NCBI GenBank assembly: GCA_047630275.1
Contig: JBLHVN010000001.1
Location: 1,364,001-1,428,000, forward strand
Origin: GCA-2720865 sp047630275
GTDB lineage: Bacteria > Bdellovibrionota > Bacteriovoracia > Bacteriovoracales > Bacteriovoracaceae
Length of the DNA stretch: 64,000 bases
Direction of reading: 5' to 3'
Shown: positions 42,912 to 52,323 of the stretch, piece after piece
How positions within the stretch are numbered: the first letter of the stretch is position 1
Layout of the letters: every line of letters begins with the position of its first letter
The notes under the pieces: model-generated
The model's database searches: none
What the model saw: the letters and a program-made list of their open reading frames with translations, nothing else
What the model was told of the DNA's origin: nothing
Program-made: the position numbers and the translations under genes

Positions 42912-42967
42912 TGTATGAATTCAGGGAATTAGAAAAGGGATTTCATTTGGACGAGAACAGAAATAGC

Positions 42968-45112
42968 ATGTCATGGCTTATAAAGTACCTCTGCGTAAGC
43001 TCGTTTTGCTTCTTTATTAGTTGCGGCATGGTCAAAGATGAGAGCCTTGATAACTCTGTTTATGACCTTGAGGCCCTGACTCCTGCTTGCCCCATCGACA
43101 CTCAGCGTTTGGCAAAGATCCTTGATGAAGACCTTAAGGTTGAGATTGATTGCCTTGAAAGTAATATCTTTAAGTTTGCTGATTTTGTTAAGAGGAGTAA
43201 TCAAAAAGAAATTAGAAAAGAAGAACTCTCTAAATTTGTTAATAAATTCCTCTCATCAGACTCTGAACATGTAAGCCTTTATTTAGATTTGGTTTTTAAG
43301 GTCAACAGCTTGGCCCTTAAAGAGAGACCAAATGTGATGAGTGTTGATCGCATTAGCGACTTCATCATGCTTCTCAGGCATACCAATATTTATGGTAAAG
43401 AGATTAAAAAAGACCTCGACCTTTTAAATGGTGATAACTACCTTCAAATTAGAGAGCAATTAAATAATTCTTTTCAAGCTTTTTCTGATGCCCTTCTCAA
43501 GACAGTTTCTGCAAAAAAACCAACAACCTACCAAGTTAACTTATTAGACCTTGCTACAGAAATAAAGACCGCTGGAGAGATAGACGAAGAAGACCTAGAT
43601 CTTCAAACAGTTGAAGAATTATTATTTCTAAAGAGGATCATCCTTGGAGGAAAGCATGATGAGATGGATACTCAGGGCTTTGAAGAATTGATTGAAATGG
43701 CCCCGACTCTAGCTAGGATCTACTTTGATATAGTTGAAGTGAATAAAAGAAGCTTTATAAAGAAGTCTAAATATTATCGATTCTTACTCTCAGCGCTTTT
43801 AGATCTTAAAAAGATTGTTTTGAATAAAGGTGAAGATGAAGTCTATTTCTTTGATACTAATCTTATAGATACCTTGACGGTTTTCTTTGGTGGAAAAGAT
43901 TGGCGAAAAGTGGGTGTTAGCTTCCAAGTCTTTAAGGCCGATATCATCGGGGGAGACGCCAATTTTTATAATAAAGAAGATATTGAAAAGATCTTTACCT
44001 ACGGAACTGAAATTATAGAATCGCTTTTCTTTTCTGCTCATACTTACGAGGCCCTTGAAGAGACCCTTGAAAAAGATGATGTCATCACGAAATTAGATTT
44101 CCCTGATTCAAGTGACTATGAAATTGTGAATCAAGAGAGGATACCGAGGCTATGGGCAGATTTTAAAGAACTCGCCTTTAATCAAAAAACATTTGCAGGA
44201 GAGAATAAGCTAATCAAGTTTAATTACCGTTTCAAAAGAAGCAGGTGGGGCTTTCTCTTATTTACGCTCTTAAATTATGCCGGTGATAAACTCTATGATG
44301 TTTACCATACGGGAATAGACTCTAATGGCAATCAAACCATTGATAAGGATCAGATTAGAAACATCGTCTTAGACTACCAAGATGCTCTTAAAGAATTTGA
44401 GCTTTGGCCAAAGGACTTAGAGAGGCTCGTTAGTGAACTACTAACTGGCAGTGATGTCTTTCAGTTCACCTCAAATGGCGACTTATTGCTACAGAAATCA
44501 GAACTGGTGCAATACTTACCAACTGTTATTGCTGCAAATTCTATAGGACGAGACCTTTATGAAAGACTTGAGGTCTATTGTGTTCCTGATCCTAATTTAC
44601 ATTATGAAGTACAGTGCTATAGGGATAATTTCTTTCCCATTCTCTTCTTTGATTTTAATTTGACAGAGAACTATCCTAACTTCTTTAAGTACTATTCTGA
44701 TGCCCCATGGGAGAGGACTCAAAAGTATCTTCAGGATGCTGAGCAAATGGCCAGAATTGACGCTGACCCTAATGTTCCTGTAACAAAGGTTGATCTTTCA
44801 AGATTAGTGACGAGCATGTCTAATGCAGAAGTTCTCTTCTTAAAGTTTGATGAAAATGAAAGTGGGATACTTGACCCTAATGAACTAGATAAGATCTTTA
44901 TGGTTTTAAAGAAAACTCTGGCTGTTGAAGCAAAATTAAAACCGACTAGTAAGTTATTAAAGTCGGTCTTTCTCTATATAGTGAAAAAACAAAAAGAGCC
45001 ATCTGCGGCAGCTCTCTTATGGTTTCATGTCTTTGGTAAGAAGAAAAATATAACTGCTGATAGAAATACTATCGCAGGAGTTTTAAGAATGTTTGGAAAT
45101 AAAAACAAGTAG
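42968..45112 (+). CDS. Lipoprotein with EF-hand-like calcium motifs
   Basis: 714 residues from the ATG at 42968 (the frame is open from 42911). The lipobox FFISCG after a hydrophobic stretch gives a lipidated Cys at about residue 19-20. Two EF-hand-type loops are visible: DSNGNQTIDKDQI (about residue 460) and DENESGILDPNEL (about 640), each with Asp/Asn/Gly at calcium positions. The rest is helical. It is probably an outer-membrane or periplasmic scaffold. It shares the stop/start base with the PLP-enzyme gene (1-base overlap with GTG, 11 bases to the preferred ATG), so it belongs to the same operon. Confidence 0.75.
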   Translation: MSWLIKYLCVSSFCFFISCGMVKDESLDNSVYDLEALTPACPIDTQRLAKILDEDLKVEIDCLESNIFKFADFVKRSNQKEIRKEELSKFVNKFLSSDSEHVSLYLDLVFKVNSLALKERPNVMSVDRISDFIMLLRHTNIYGKEIKKDLDLLNGDNYLQIREQLNNSFQAFSDALLKTVSAKKPTTYQVNLLDLATEIKTAGEIDEEDLDLQTVEELLFLKRIILGGKHDEMDTQGFEELIEMAPTLARIYFDIVEVNKRSFIKKSKYYRFLLSALLDLKKIVLNKGEDEVYFFDTNLIDTLTVFFGGKDWRKVGVSFQVFKADIIGGDANFYNKEDIEKIFTYGTEIIESLFFSAHTYEALEETLEKDDVITKLDFPDSSDYEIVNQERIPRLWADFKELAFNQKTFAGENKLIKFNYRFKRSRWGFLLFTLLNYAGDKLYDVYHTGIDSNGNQTIDKDQIRNIVLDYQDALKEFELWPKDLERLVSELLTGSDVFQFTSNGDLLLQKSELVQYLPTVIAANSIGRDLYERLEVYCVPDPNLHYEVQCYRDNFFPILFFDFNLTENYPNFFKYYSDAPWERTQKYLQDAEQMARIDADPNVPVTKVDLSRLVTSMSNAEVLFLKFDENESGILDPNELDKIFMVLKKTLAVEAKLKPTSKLLKSVFLYIVKKQKEPSAAALLWFHVFGKKKNITADRNTIAGVLRMFGNKNK

Positions 45113-45123
45113 TGGAGAATTAT

Positions 45124-46557
45124 ATGAAGTTAGGTATGACAGGTCGATCAAAAGAAGAACTCTTTTTAGAAATGGAAAAAGTTAAAGAACACGATATAAA
45201 GTGGAAAGAAGGGAAGGCCTTTAGTTTGGTCTTCAATGGAGGTCAGGAATTAAGCGACGTTATTAAAGACGCTTATTGCATGTTCTTTTCTGAGAATGGA
45301 TTAAACCCTTCTGCCTTTCCTAGCCTTAAGAAATTTGAAAATGAAGTCGTCGGAATGACAGCCTCATTACTCTCTGGCGGTCAAAAAGCAGCGGGTTCGA
45401 TGACCAGTGGCGGAACTGAGTCTATTCTTATGGCGATTAAGACCGCAAGAGAGTGGGCCCGGGTAAATAAGCCTCATATAAAAGAGCCAGAATTAGTTAT
45501 GCCAATTTCGGCGCATCCGGCCTTTAATAAAGGTGGTCATTACTTTGGGGTTAAAGTCGTTGCTGTTCCTACGAGAGATGACTATAGAGCTGATGTTTCG
45601 GCCATGAAAGAGGCTATTACAGATAATACAATCTTAATAGTAGGCTCTGCTCCTTCATATCCTCAAGGAGTCATTGATCCAATTGAAGAGCTATCTATTC
45701 TTGCCCTCGATAATAATATTCTTATGCATGTTGATGCCTGTGTCGGGGGAATTGTTCTTCCCTTTTATAGAAAGCTAGGAATAGAGCTGCCAAAGTTTGA
45801 TTTCGAGCTTGAAGGTGTAACTAGTATGTCTGTTGACTTACATAAATATGGTTACGCTGCTAAAGGCGCTAGCGTTGTGCTTTATAAAGATAAAGAACTA
45901 AGAAGGCATCAATTCTTTGTAACTACTGATTGGCCAGGGGGAATGTATGGCTCTCCTACAGTATTAGGGACAAGACCAGGAGGCGCCATAGCAGCAGCTT
46001 GGGCCATTATGAATTACCTTGGAGAAGAAGGTTACTTAAAGTTAATTGGACAGATAAGAGAGACTACTGAAGAGTTTAAAAGAAGAATTCTTCAAACTCC
46101 AGAGATAGACTTAGCTGGTAAGCCTGATATGTCAGTTCTGTGCTTAGTTTCAAAGACCGTTGACATCTTTCAAGTTGGAGATTGTATGGCAGCTAGGGGA
46201 TGGCATCTTGATATGCAACAAGACCCCAACAGTCTTCACTTAACAGTTTCAGCAGCTCACAAAGATACGATCGATGAATTCTTCAAAGACCTAGAAGAAT
46301 CAGCAAGAGAAGTTAAGGGAATTGGAAATAAGATCTCTGGTATAAAGACAACCATGGCAAAGGGACTCTTAAAAACGATGCCTAAGAATATGGTTAGTAA
46401 GATGGTTAAAAAAGAAGGACAAAATGTTGGCGTTAGTGACAAAAGGCCAGAGAAGATGGCCCCTATGTACGGCATGATGGCCGCCATAACAGATAATAGC
46501 GATAGAGAAACTTTAGTTAAAGATGCTCTTGATAATCTTTTCTCACCGAGACTTTAG
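45124..46557 (+). CDS. Sphingosine-1-phosphate lyase-like PLP-dependent enzyme
   Basis: 477 residues, cytoplasmic by appearance. The group II decarboxylase fold shows in GSMTSGGTESILMAIKTARE (PLP phosphate-binding) and SVDLHKYGYAAKGAS with PLP-binding Lys241. The arrangement (VDLHKYGYAAKG, then FVTTDWPGGMYGSPTVLGTRPGG) is that of sphingosine-1-phosphate lyases rather than glutamate or aromatic decarboxylases. The reaction would split a phosphorylated long-chain base into a fatty aldehyde and phosphoethanolamine. No N-terminal membrane helix is seen, as in other bacterial forms. ATG 45124 with TGGAG 6 bases upstream is preferred over GTG 45112. Confidence 0.85.
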   Translation: MKLGMTGRSKEELFLEMEKVKEHDIKWKEGKAFSLVFNGGQELSDVIKDAYCMFFSENGLNPSAFPSLKKFENEVVGMTASLLSGGQKAAGSMTSGGTESILMAIKTAREWARVNKPHIKEPELVMPISAHPAFNKGGHYFGVKVVAVPTRDDYRADVSAMKEAITDNTILIVGSAPSYPQGVIDPIEELSILALDNNILMHVDACVGGIVLPFYRKLGIELPKFDFELEGVTSMSVDLHKYGYAAKGASVVLYKDKELRRHQFFVTTDWPGGMYGSPTVLGTRPGGAIAAAWAIMNYLGEEGYLKLIGQIRETTEEFKRRILQTPEIDLAGKPDMSVLCLVSKTVDIFQVGDCMAARGWHLDMQQDPNSLHLTVSAAHKDTIDEFFKDLEESAREVKGIGNKISGIKTTMAKGLLKTMPKNMVSKMVKKEGQNVGVSDKRPEKMAPMYGMMAAITDNSDRETLVKDALDNLFSPRL

Positions 46558-47231
46558 TGAAGATTATATCTGTCCTATTCTTTTTTCTCCTGAGTGCGAA
46601 ACTCTACTCATATGAATCTAAAGTTGAGGTCTTCAAAAAAGGGGACTTTAAGACCTTTAAGGCCATTACTTCAGGAGAGTTTGAGGGAAGTTTAGAGAAG
46701 GTTATAGAGGGAATCGAAAACTTTGATGAAAAATGTAATAATGAAAAACGCTCCAAGAGAAAGTTCATCAAGTGGGAAACTAAATGCCGTTTTCATAATG
46801 AAAACCTTGTTGAAGCCGTGAAGATCTTTAAACCAATGGATCAGAAGCTCAAGAAGTATAACGGTTTTCAATACCTGGTTTGGCGAAATATCTATAATAG
46901 CGGAAAGTACTCTCACTATGATGTGGTGACGAAGAAAAGAACAAAAGAAGAAGTCATCATCACCCATGAAATGTTAAGTGATAGTGAAGTTAAAAATATT
47001 ATAGAGAAACCTGAGAAGATAAACTCTGCCTTCGATAATATCCGAGGAACTTATAAAGTCTCAAAAAAACCTAATGGAAAAATAAAGGTTGAGTACATCT
47101 ATGAGTCAAAGACGGATCATTGGTTTTTGACAAAAGATTTCTTAGAAGAAAAGATTATCAATAATATTACAAGTGGGACCCTGCAAGCTTTAAAGACTAT
47201 TGAGTTGTCCCTAAAAGAAGTGAGGAAGTAG
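46557..47231 (+). CDS. Exported START/SRPBCC-like protein, possible lipid binder
   Basis: 224 residues with a signal peptide (IISVLFFFLLSAKLYS). The mature part fits a START-like domain by length (about 200) and by a pattern of strands then a long C-terminal helix (FLEEKIINNITSGTLQALKTIELSL); the block GTYKVSKKPNGKIKVEYIYES is like strands of such proteins. This is an appearance-based call. START domains carry ceramide or sterols in a hydrophobic cavity, which would suit its place between the lyase and ceramidase genes. The GTG start overlaps the previous stop and its stop overlaps the next start. Confidence 0.6.
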   Translation: MKIISVLFFFLLSAKLYSYESKVEVFKKGDFKTFKAITSGEFEGSLEKVIEGIENFDEKCNNEKRSKRKFIKWETKCRFHNENLVEAVKIFKPMDQKLKKYNGFQYLVWRNIYNSGKYSHYDVVTKKRTKEEVIITHEMLSDSEVKNIIEKPEKINSAFDNIRGTYKVSKKPNGKIKVEYIYESKTDHWFLTKDFLEEKIINNITSGTLQALKTIELSLKEVRK

Positions 47232-47953
47232 TGAAGTATAATGTACCTCTCCTTGGAGAATCCTGCCCCTGGTACGAAGTTGCTAAGTACGCCCCAACCA
47301 ATGTTAAATGGTGTGAAGCACCTACTTGCGGAATCATCAGTGAGCCTGCGAATACTTGGTCTAATATTGTCTATTTTGTATTGGCCTACTGGATCTATAA
47401 AAGAGTTAAAAAATACCATCAAGATGAAAAGCTCTTTATGTACTTTGTTCCGGCAATCGCTTTTATGGGAGCCTTTAGTTTCATTTATCATGCCTCTTAT
47501 AATTTCTTTACCCAGTGGTTTGATTTTCTAGGCATGTTTATGATGACAGGCCTTTTTATTTCTTTGAATTTTAACCGCCTCAATATTCTTAAAAAGAAGA
47601 ACATCCTAAGGTTCTATATTGGATCGACTCTTCTTTTTGGTCTTTTAACAGTCATCTTCTATGTAACTTATATACCTCTACAGTCTTTAGTGGCCGTTCA
47701 AGCCCTCTTTTTAGTAGGTAGCGAGATTGGAAATAGAAAGAAGATTAGCTTTGAAGAATATAAGCCTTTTTTAATTAGTGTGGGCCTTATACTTATCGCG
47801 GTTACTTTCTCAGTATTAGATGTAACAAGAACCATGTGTGATCCTCATAATCATTATTTCCAAGGCCATGCTATTTGGCATTGTTTTAGCGCCCTCTCCC
47901 TTGGGTTTGCCTTTAAGTTCTATTCTCAATTCAAGTATGAATATGGCGCTTAG
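47231..47953 (+). CDS. Ceramidase-family integral membrane hydrolase
   Basis: 240 residues with about seven membrane helices. Family motifs (PF05875, alkaline ceramidase/PAQR-like superfamily) are complete: WCEAP near the N-terminus, EPANTWSN, then SFIYHASYNFFTQWFDFLG with His87 and Asp98, and GHAIWHCFSA with His213 and His217, forming the zinc site. It would hydrolyse the amide of ceramide to free sphingoid base and fatty acid. With the lyase-like enzyme two genes upstream it forms two steps of a sphingolipid breakdown path; a sphingosine kinase gene is not seen here. GTG start overlaps the previous stop. Confidence 0.85.
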   Translation: MKYNVPLLGESCPWYEVAKYAPTNVKWCEAPTCGIISEPANTWSNIVYFVLAYWIYKRVKKYHQDEKLFMYFVPAIAFMGAFSFIYHASYNFFTQWFDFLGMFMMTGLFISLNFNRLNILKKKNILRFYIGSTLLFGLLTVIFYVTYIPLQSLVAVQALFLVGSEIGNRKKISFEEYKPFLISVGLILIAVTFSVLDVTRTMCDPHNHYFQGHAIWHCFSALSLGFAFKFYSQFKYEYGA

Positions 47954-48701
47954 GCTTCTTTTACTCTTTTTTCTTCCCATGAGCGTTTCAGCCTCATGGG
48001 ATCTAAGCGCAGAGCAATTGATCCGAACCTTTCCTACGGGGCTTTATTTAAAATCTACCGCAGGCCTTTCAAAAAAGTTTTGGCAAGGAGATAAGCCTTT
48101 TCTTTATGGATATATAAGGCCTGCAATCACTCTGCAAACAAGTGGCCTTGTTAATGTAGGTAAAGCTCATGTCGATTTTAACCCCATTAGCTTCATCAAT
48201 ATAAGCTTAGGGAAGGCCTATACAAAAAGAAATATCTCAAAGATCTCAAACTTTGATTGCTCAAAAGTGATATGCAGAGGTTCACTCTCAAGGACTTTCT
48301 ATGGGGCTAGGATGGCCCTTCGTTTTAAAAAGTTTCTTTTCTTAGGAGGAGTGAAATGGACGAGAGTATATTTAAAAGAGGCGAGCCTCTTAAGTTTTGC
48401 CGATGAACTCTCTTCTACAATCGCTTCTTCGGGGAATGATTTATTGATTCAAAAGACATTTCTTATTGGCATTCAAATTAGGCCAAAGCTACTTCTAGGC
48501 TACCTTGGTCAGTTTAGTAGGATGAGAAATACTTCTCTAGAAACTAAGATGCATATGTTGTTAACTCAATATGAGTTAAATAAAAGGTGGAAGTTAAGCT
48601 TCGGTCCTGGGGTCTTTGAGACTAGGACTGGTAGTAAGAATCTGACTCTTTTAAGCCTTATTAACTGGAATTTTAACCAAGCTCCTATCTTGGCCAACTA
48701 G
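47937..48701 (+). CDS. Exported outer-membrane beta-barrel-like protein
   Basis: About 254 residues from the ATG at 47937 (ATG 47943 is equally possible), overlapping the ceramidase gene by 17 bases. Signal peptide ALRLLLLFFLPMSVSA. The mature chain has alternating-residue strands with aromatic girdles (FLYGYIRPAITLQTSGLV, MALRFKKFLFLGGVKWT, KLLLGYLGQFSRM) and a Gly/Ser-rich pattern consistent with an outer-membrane barrel of about 10-12 strands. As the last gene of the sphingolipid operon it may be the outer-membrane route for lipids; this is inference. Confidence 0.65.
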   Translation: MNMALRLLLLFFLPMSVSASWDLSAEQLIRTFPTGLYLKSTAGLSKKFWQGDKPFLYGYIRPAITLQTSGLVNVGKAHVDFNPISFINISLGKAYTKRNISKISNFDCSKVICRGSLSRTFYGARMALRFKKFLFLGGVKWTRVYLKEASLLSFADELSSTIASSGNDLLIQKTFLIGIQIRPKLLLGYLGQFSRMRNTSLETKMHMLLTQYELNKRWKLSFGPGVFETRTGSKNLTLLSLINWNFNQAPILAN

Positions 48702-48795
48702 ACTCTCATGTTTTCAAAGGCTTAAAGGATAACTTTGGACTGTAAGCTCTTCACACCATATTAAAGAAGATCAGGGCCTATGCTAGAGTCTCCCC

Positions 48796-49278
48796 ATGAT
48801 CAAATCACTGCTCTTTTTCTCATTAGTGTTATTAGGCTTAACTCAGGTTAAGGTTAATGCTTCAGAGAACTCGGTTAATTGTGAAGAGTTAAAGAATAGT
48901 TGTGAGTACTATTCTTGCTTTGAGGCCAATAGAAAATGCGGTCGCTTTGGTTACTCTCGAGGCTTTGGTCAAAAGTACTGCCTCAGGTTTGATGAAAGAA
49001 AAACAAATTTTTCAATAGCTGGAAAACTCTGGGTGGCTAAGACCAGGTATTGTTTGATTGAAAAACTTGAAGATAATATTGATGCTAGAAGCTGCCGCTC
49101 AATTAAAAAAGAATCATTTAAAGAACATCTATCTTGTTATGTTGAAAGTGGGTTTTGTGAACTCTCTAAAGCAGATAAAAAAGAAGTTTATAAAACTATC
49201 TGGCCCGGCCTTTGGCGCTTACGTACTATCAAAGCCGGTATTAAGATTAAAAAGATCTGTAAAGCTCTTAAGTCTTAA
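48796..49278 (+). CDS. Exported Cys-rich protein of unknown function
   Basis: 160 residues with a signal peptide (LLFFSLVLLGLTQVKVNA). The mature protein contains ten Cys (for example NCEELKNSCEYYSCF, KCGRFGY, QKYCLRF, RYCLIE, RSCRS, LSCYVESGFCEL), so up to five disulfides are expected. The C-terminal third is basic. No family recognised. It follows the sphingolipid operon by about 95 bases and overlaps the convergent MarC gene by 4 bases. Confidence 0.7.
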   Translation: MIKSLLFFSLVLLGLTQVKVNASENSVNCEELKNSCEYYSCFEANRKCGRFGYSRGFGQKYCLRFDERKTNFSIAGKLWVAKTRYCLIEKLEDNIDARSCRSIKKESFKEHLSCYVESGFCELSKADKKEVYKTIWPGLWRLRTIKAGIKIKKICKALKS

Positions 49279-49892
49279 AGCTTAAAGAATTCCTTGATTC
49301 CAATTAAGATATTAGTCGCCGCAATAGAGGCTAAGATAAGGCCCATCACCTTACTGATAACAATAGCCCCAGAATTTCCAATCTTTCGATTAATAGGTCC
49401 AGCTATTCTCATGAAAAAATAAGTGATCAAGATCATTAAGGCCATGAGGGCCGCTGTGATACCTTGATCTACAAGTGAGTGTCTTGAATTATCTGTTAAT
49501 AAGATCACAGCTAAGATGGCCCCAGGTCCAGCAATGGAAGGGATGGCCAGGGGGAAGATGGCCGTTTCCTGAGCACTTTTAAGGAGTTGAATCTCTCCTT
49601 CAGGCTTACTATTTCCAAAGATCATATCTAGAGCGAATATTAAAAGAACCACGCCACCAGAGACCTGAAAGGCCGGAAGAGGCACTCCCATCCTTCTTAG
49701 GAGGATCTCCCCAATGACTAAGAAGAAAATAAGAATTAAAAAAGCGACAACTGAAGATACCAGAGCAATCCTCTTTTTTTCTTCTTCACCATAGTTTTTA
49801 GTCACGGCAATAAAGACGGGGATTGTCCCAACAGGGTCAATCACGGCCCAGAGGACAATAAAACTACTAATCAAACTTTCCATATCAACCAA
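49275..49892 (-). CDS. MarC-family integral membrane protein
   Basis: 205 residues with six membrane helices in the family's pattern: FIVLWAVIDPVGTIPVFIAV, QVSGGVVLLIFALDMIFG and IPSIAGPGAILAVILL are typical MarC blocks. Its transport function (formerly multiple antibiotic resistance) is not established. The start is set to TTG at 49892 because AAGGAAG sits at good distance; an ATG at 49883 would be 15 bases from it. It is convergent with the Cys-rich gene. Confidence 0.85.
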   Translation of the reverse strand: MVDMESLISSFIVLWAVIDPVGTIPVFIAVTKNYGEEEKKRIALVSSVVAFLILIFFLVIGEILLRRMGVPLPAFQVSGGVVLLIFALDMIFGNSKPEGEIQLLKSAQETAIFPLAIPSIAGPGAILAVILLTDNSRHSLVDQGITAALMALMILITYFFMRIAGPINRKIGNSGAIVISKVMGLILASIAATNILIGIKEFFKL

Positions 49893-50082
49893 AGTTCTTC
49901 CTTTTTCTTCAGGTAGGATATGACAAAAACCATTGAGGCGACAGGTAATTAAACCTTAGCGATTTGGTCGTGATACTCTGAGTAATAATTCATTCAAATA
50001 TTTTCTTAAGAAAAATTGAATTTTAATTAAGAAATTTTCCTAAACTATATTATAGTATGACTAAATAAATTTTAAGGATTGT

Positions 50083-51567
50083 ATGCTTAAAGATGTCTTA
50101 ATAGATAAACATATTTATGAGCTTGTTCATAACGAGCTTATCTACTCTAAAACTGATGAGAAGGGAGTTATCGTTGAGGTTAATGATAAATTCTGTGATC
50201 TCAGTGGCTATTGCCGCGAAGAACTTATTGGGGAAAATCACCGGAAGGTAAAATCGGGAAATCACTCTGAGCAGTTTTATAAAAAGATGTGGGAAGTCAT
50301 CTCTTCTGGAGAGGTTTGGAAAGGAATCATTGAAAACAAAAATAAGGAGGGAAGTCATTACTTTGTTAAGGCCATCATCTCACCTTGTTTTGATTCAAAC
50401 CAAAAGATCACTGGTTATATATCAATTCGAAATGACGTTACAAAAGAAGTCAGGATTAGAAAAGACTTAAAGAAAACCGTTAGGATGCTCAATGAAACCA
50501 GTACTATCTCTAAAGTTGGAGGCTGGGAGTTAAACGTTCAAACAAAAGAGTTAAACTGGTCGGATGAAACCTTTAGGATCTTAGAAGTCGATAAAAGAGA
50601 GTTAAGCACCCCGACTCTGCCTGATGGACTAAGCCTCTATACTGAGGAGTCTCGCCCAATAATTGAAGAAGCAGTTAAGCAGGCCATGAACAAAGGGGTT
50701 CCGTATTCTTTAGAGCTTCAAGCGAAAACGGCAAAAGGAAATGTCATCTGGGTTCATACAAATGGAAAAGCGAACTACAAAGAGGGAAAGATTATTAGCC
50801 TCTCTGGAACCATCCAAGATATCAATGATAAGAAAAAGGCGGAGTTAAACTACGAAGAAGAGAGGATCAAAAATGTACACTCCTCTAAGCTTGCCTCTTT
50901 GGGGGAGATGTCAGCGGGCATCGCCCATGAGATCAATAATCCTTTAGCTATTATCTCTGGTTGTGTAACTATCTTACAAAAAAGAGAACAAACCCCTGAG
51001 CAATTACAAAGTAGGATAGAATCTATAGAAAAATCAACTGAGAGAATCGCAAGGATTGTCGCAAGTTTAAAGAAGTTCTCTAGGTTTGGAGATAAGCAGG
51101 ACTATACTCCTCATAAGCTTTCTTCAATTGTTAAAGAATCCTTAATCTTAACTGAGATAAAGGCTAAGAGGCATGATGTTGAATTAACCTGTGAGATTGA
51201 ATCAGACGCCCTAATCTTATGCGACGAAGTTGAAATAGAACAAGTTCTTATCAACCTCGTCAATAATGCCTGTGATGCGGTTAAAGACTTAGAAGAGCGT
51301 TGGATTAAGATAGAATTGAAAGAAAAGAAATCACTTTTAAGTTTAACCATAACTGACTCAGGAAAGGGGATTCCCGAAGAGCAAGCCTCTAAGATGTTCG
51401 ACCCTTTTTATACTTCTAAAGTAGTAGGCGAGGGAACGGGACTTGGTCTCTCTATTACGGCCAGTATCTTGAATCAACATAACGCCATCATTAAAGTCAA
51501 CCGCTCTTGCCCTAATACTCAATTCATTATTCTTTTTAATAAATACACTAAGGCTGAATTAGAATAA
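50083..51567 (+). CDS. PAS-PAS sensor histidine kinase (orphan)
   Basis: 494 residues, no membrane helix. The first PAS domain (about 10-125) includes IVEVNDKFCDLSGYCREELIG; the second (about 140-260) includes GGWELNVQTKELNWSDETFRILEVD and ends SLSGTIQDINDKK. A HisKA domain with His282 in IAHEINNPL follows, then HATPase motifs NLVNNACDAVKD, DSGKGIPEEQ and GTGLGLS. No response regulator is adjacent. The start region has a 6-1-6 dyad (ACTATA-T-TATAGT, 50044-50056) that includes -10-like sequence. The kinase half resembles the kinase at 11467, so the two may feed the same network. Confidence 0.9.
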   Translation: MLKDVLIDKHIYELVHNELIYSKTDEKGVIVEVNDKFCDLSGYCREELIGENHRKVKSGNHSEQFYKKMWEVISSGEVWKGIIENKNKEGSHYFVKAIISPCFDSNQKITGYISIRNDVTKEVRIRKDLKKTVRMLNETSTISKVGGWELNVQTKELNWSDETFRILEVDKRELSTPTLPDGLSLYTEESRPIIEEAVKQAMNKGVPYSLELQAKTAKGNVIWVHTNGKANYKEGKIISLSGTIQDINDKKKAELNYEEERIKNVHSSKLASLGEMSAGIAHEINNPLAIISGCVTILQKREQTPEQLQSRIESIEKSTERIARIVASLKKFSRFGDKQDYTPHKLSSIVKESLILTEIKAKRHDVELTCEIESDALILCDEVEIEQVLINLVNNACDAVKDLEERWIKIELKEKKSLLSLTITDSGKGIPEEQASKMFDPFYTSKVVGEGTGLGLSITASILNQHNAIIKVNRSCPNTQFIILFNKYTKAELE

Positions 51568-52119
51568 TTATTTTAATTGATACTTGATAACCTTTCTAAC
51601 TTTGTAATCAAGTTGATCTTGAGAGGGGACGAAGGCCCAGGACTTTGCTGACTCTACAGCACTTTTCGTTAGAACCTGATGAGCATTAGAACTTAAAACA
51701 TCAATACTCTTAACTTGTCCCTTCGATGAAACATGTATGAGAAGTTCAACATCTCCTTGCCAGCCACGTTTCCTGGCCACGCGAGGATAAGTTGGTGGAG
51801 TGTTTTTAATGATCGATTCTTCAAATGTTTTTACCTGAGAACTTGGAGTACTTGAAGCCACGGGGAGGGGTTTATTGGTGGGTTTTGCCTTTGTTTTCTG
51901 GGCTTTTTTAATTGTCTTAGGCACCGGGTCCATCTTTTGAGGAGCTTCTTTAGTAAGGATGCTGCTGATGGTGAATCGGCTAGGACTAAAGGCTAGATTG
52001 GCTGAAATACTTTTTAATCCTTCAGGCTTTGGAAAGACAATCAAGAGGATTAAGGCGTGGCCCACAAATGAGAGGGTTAAGGCTTTGTTAAATAGTAATT
52101 TTGGCTTAGTTAAAAACAT
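51568..52119 (-). CDS. TonB-family energy transduction protein
   Basis: 183 residues. An N-terminal membrane anchor (ALTLSFVGHALILLIVF, about 13-29) is followed by a Pro/Lys-rich linker (EAPQKMDPVPKTIKKAQKTK, KPTNKPLP) and a C-terminal TonB domain (PPTYPRVARKRGWQGDVELL, IDVLSSNAHQVLTKSAVESAK) with the characteristic YPR.A...G.QG.V motif. It links the inner-membrane proton motor to outer-membrane receptors. It is alone here; ExbB/ExbD-like genes at 54271 belong to a different (Agl-like) operon, so its usual motor may lie elsewhere. It ends directly after the kinase gene, convergent. Confidence 0.88.
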   Translation of the reverse strand: MFLTKPKLLFNKALTLSFVGHALILLIVFPKPEGLKSISANLAFSPSRFTISSILTKEAPQKMDPVPKTIKKAQKTKAKPTNKPLPVASSTPSSQVKTFEESIIKNTPPTYPRVARKRGWQGDVELLIHVSSKGQVKSIDVLSSNAHQVLTKSAVESAKSWAFVPSQDQLDYKVRKVIKYQLK

Positions 52120-52295
52120 TGCTTTTCAGTTTAGCCCAAGATTCCGTAGCGGTCATTTCCTCTGTATTTTGTAGTTGTTTTGTATGTTTAACCCTGAGCT
52201 TTATACGTCATTTCGGAGGGTTAATAGGCTGTGACGAGGGGCAGTAATAACCATTTGCTATTTACTTCAGCCCGAGGTACTTTGGCTTTAACACT

Positions 52296-52323
52296 GATGG
52301 CACTTTCGCCGTCTATTTTTTTT
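52296..52323 (+). promoter_or_regulatory. Terminator-like attenuator in the cold-shock gene leader
   Basis: GATGGC (52296-52301) and GCCGTC (52308-52313) form a 6-base stem (one G-U) with loop ACTTTC, followed by TA and eight T (52316-52323). It looks like an intrinsic terminator but lies just 12 bases before the ATG at 52336, with the ribosome binding site AGGA directly after the T-run. A regulated attenuator is likely. Confidence 0.5.

Noticed and set aside
51568..52119. TonB as a partner of the ExbB/ExbD genes at 54271
   Set aside because: It is 2 kb away on the opposite strand with three unrelated genes between, and the motor operon carries its own AgmX/PglI TonB-like protein.
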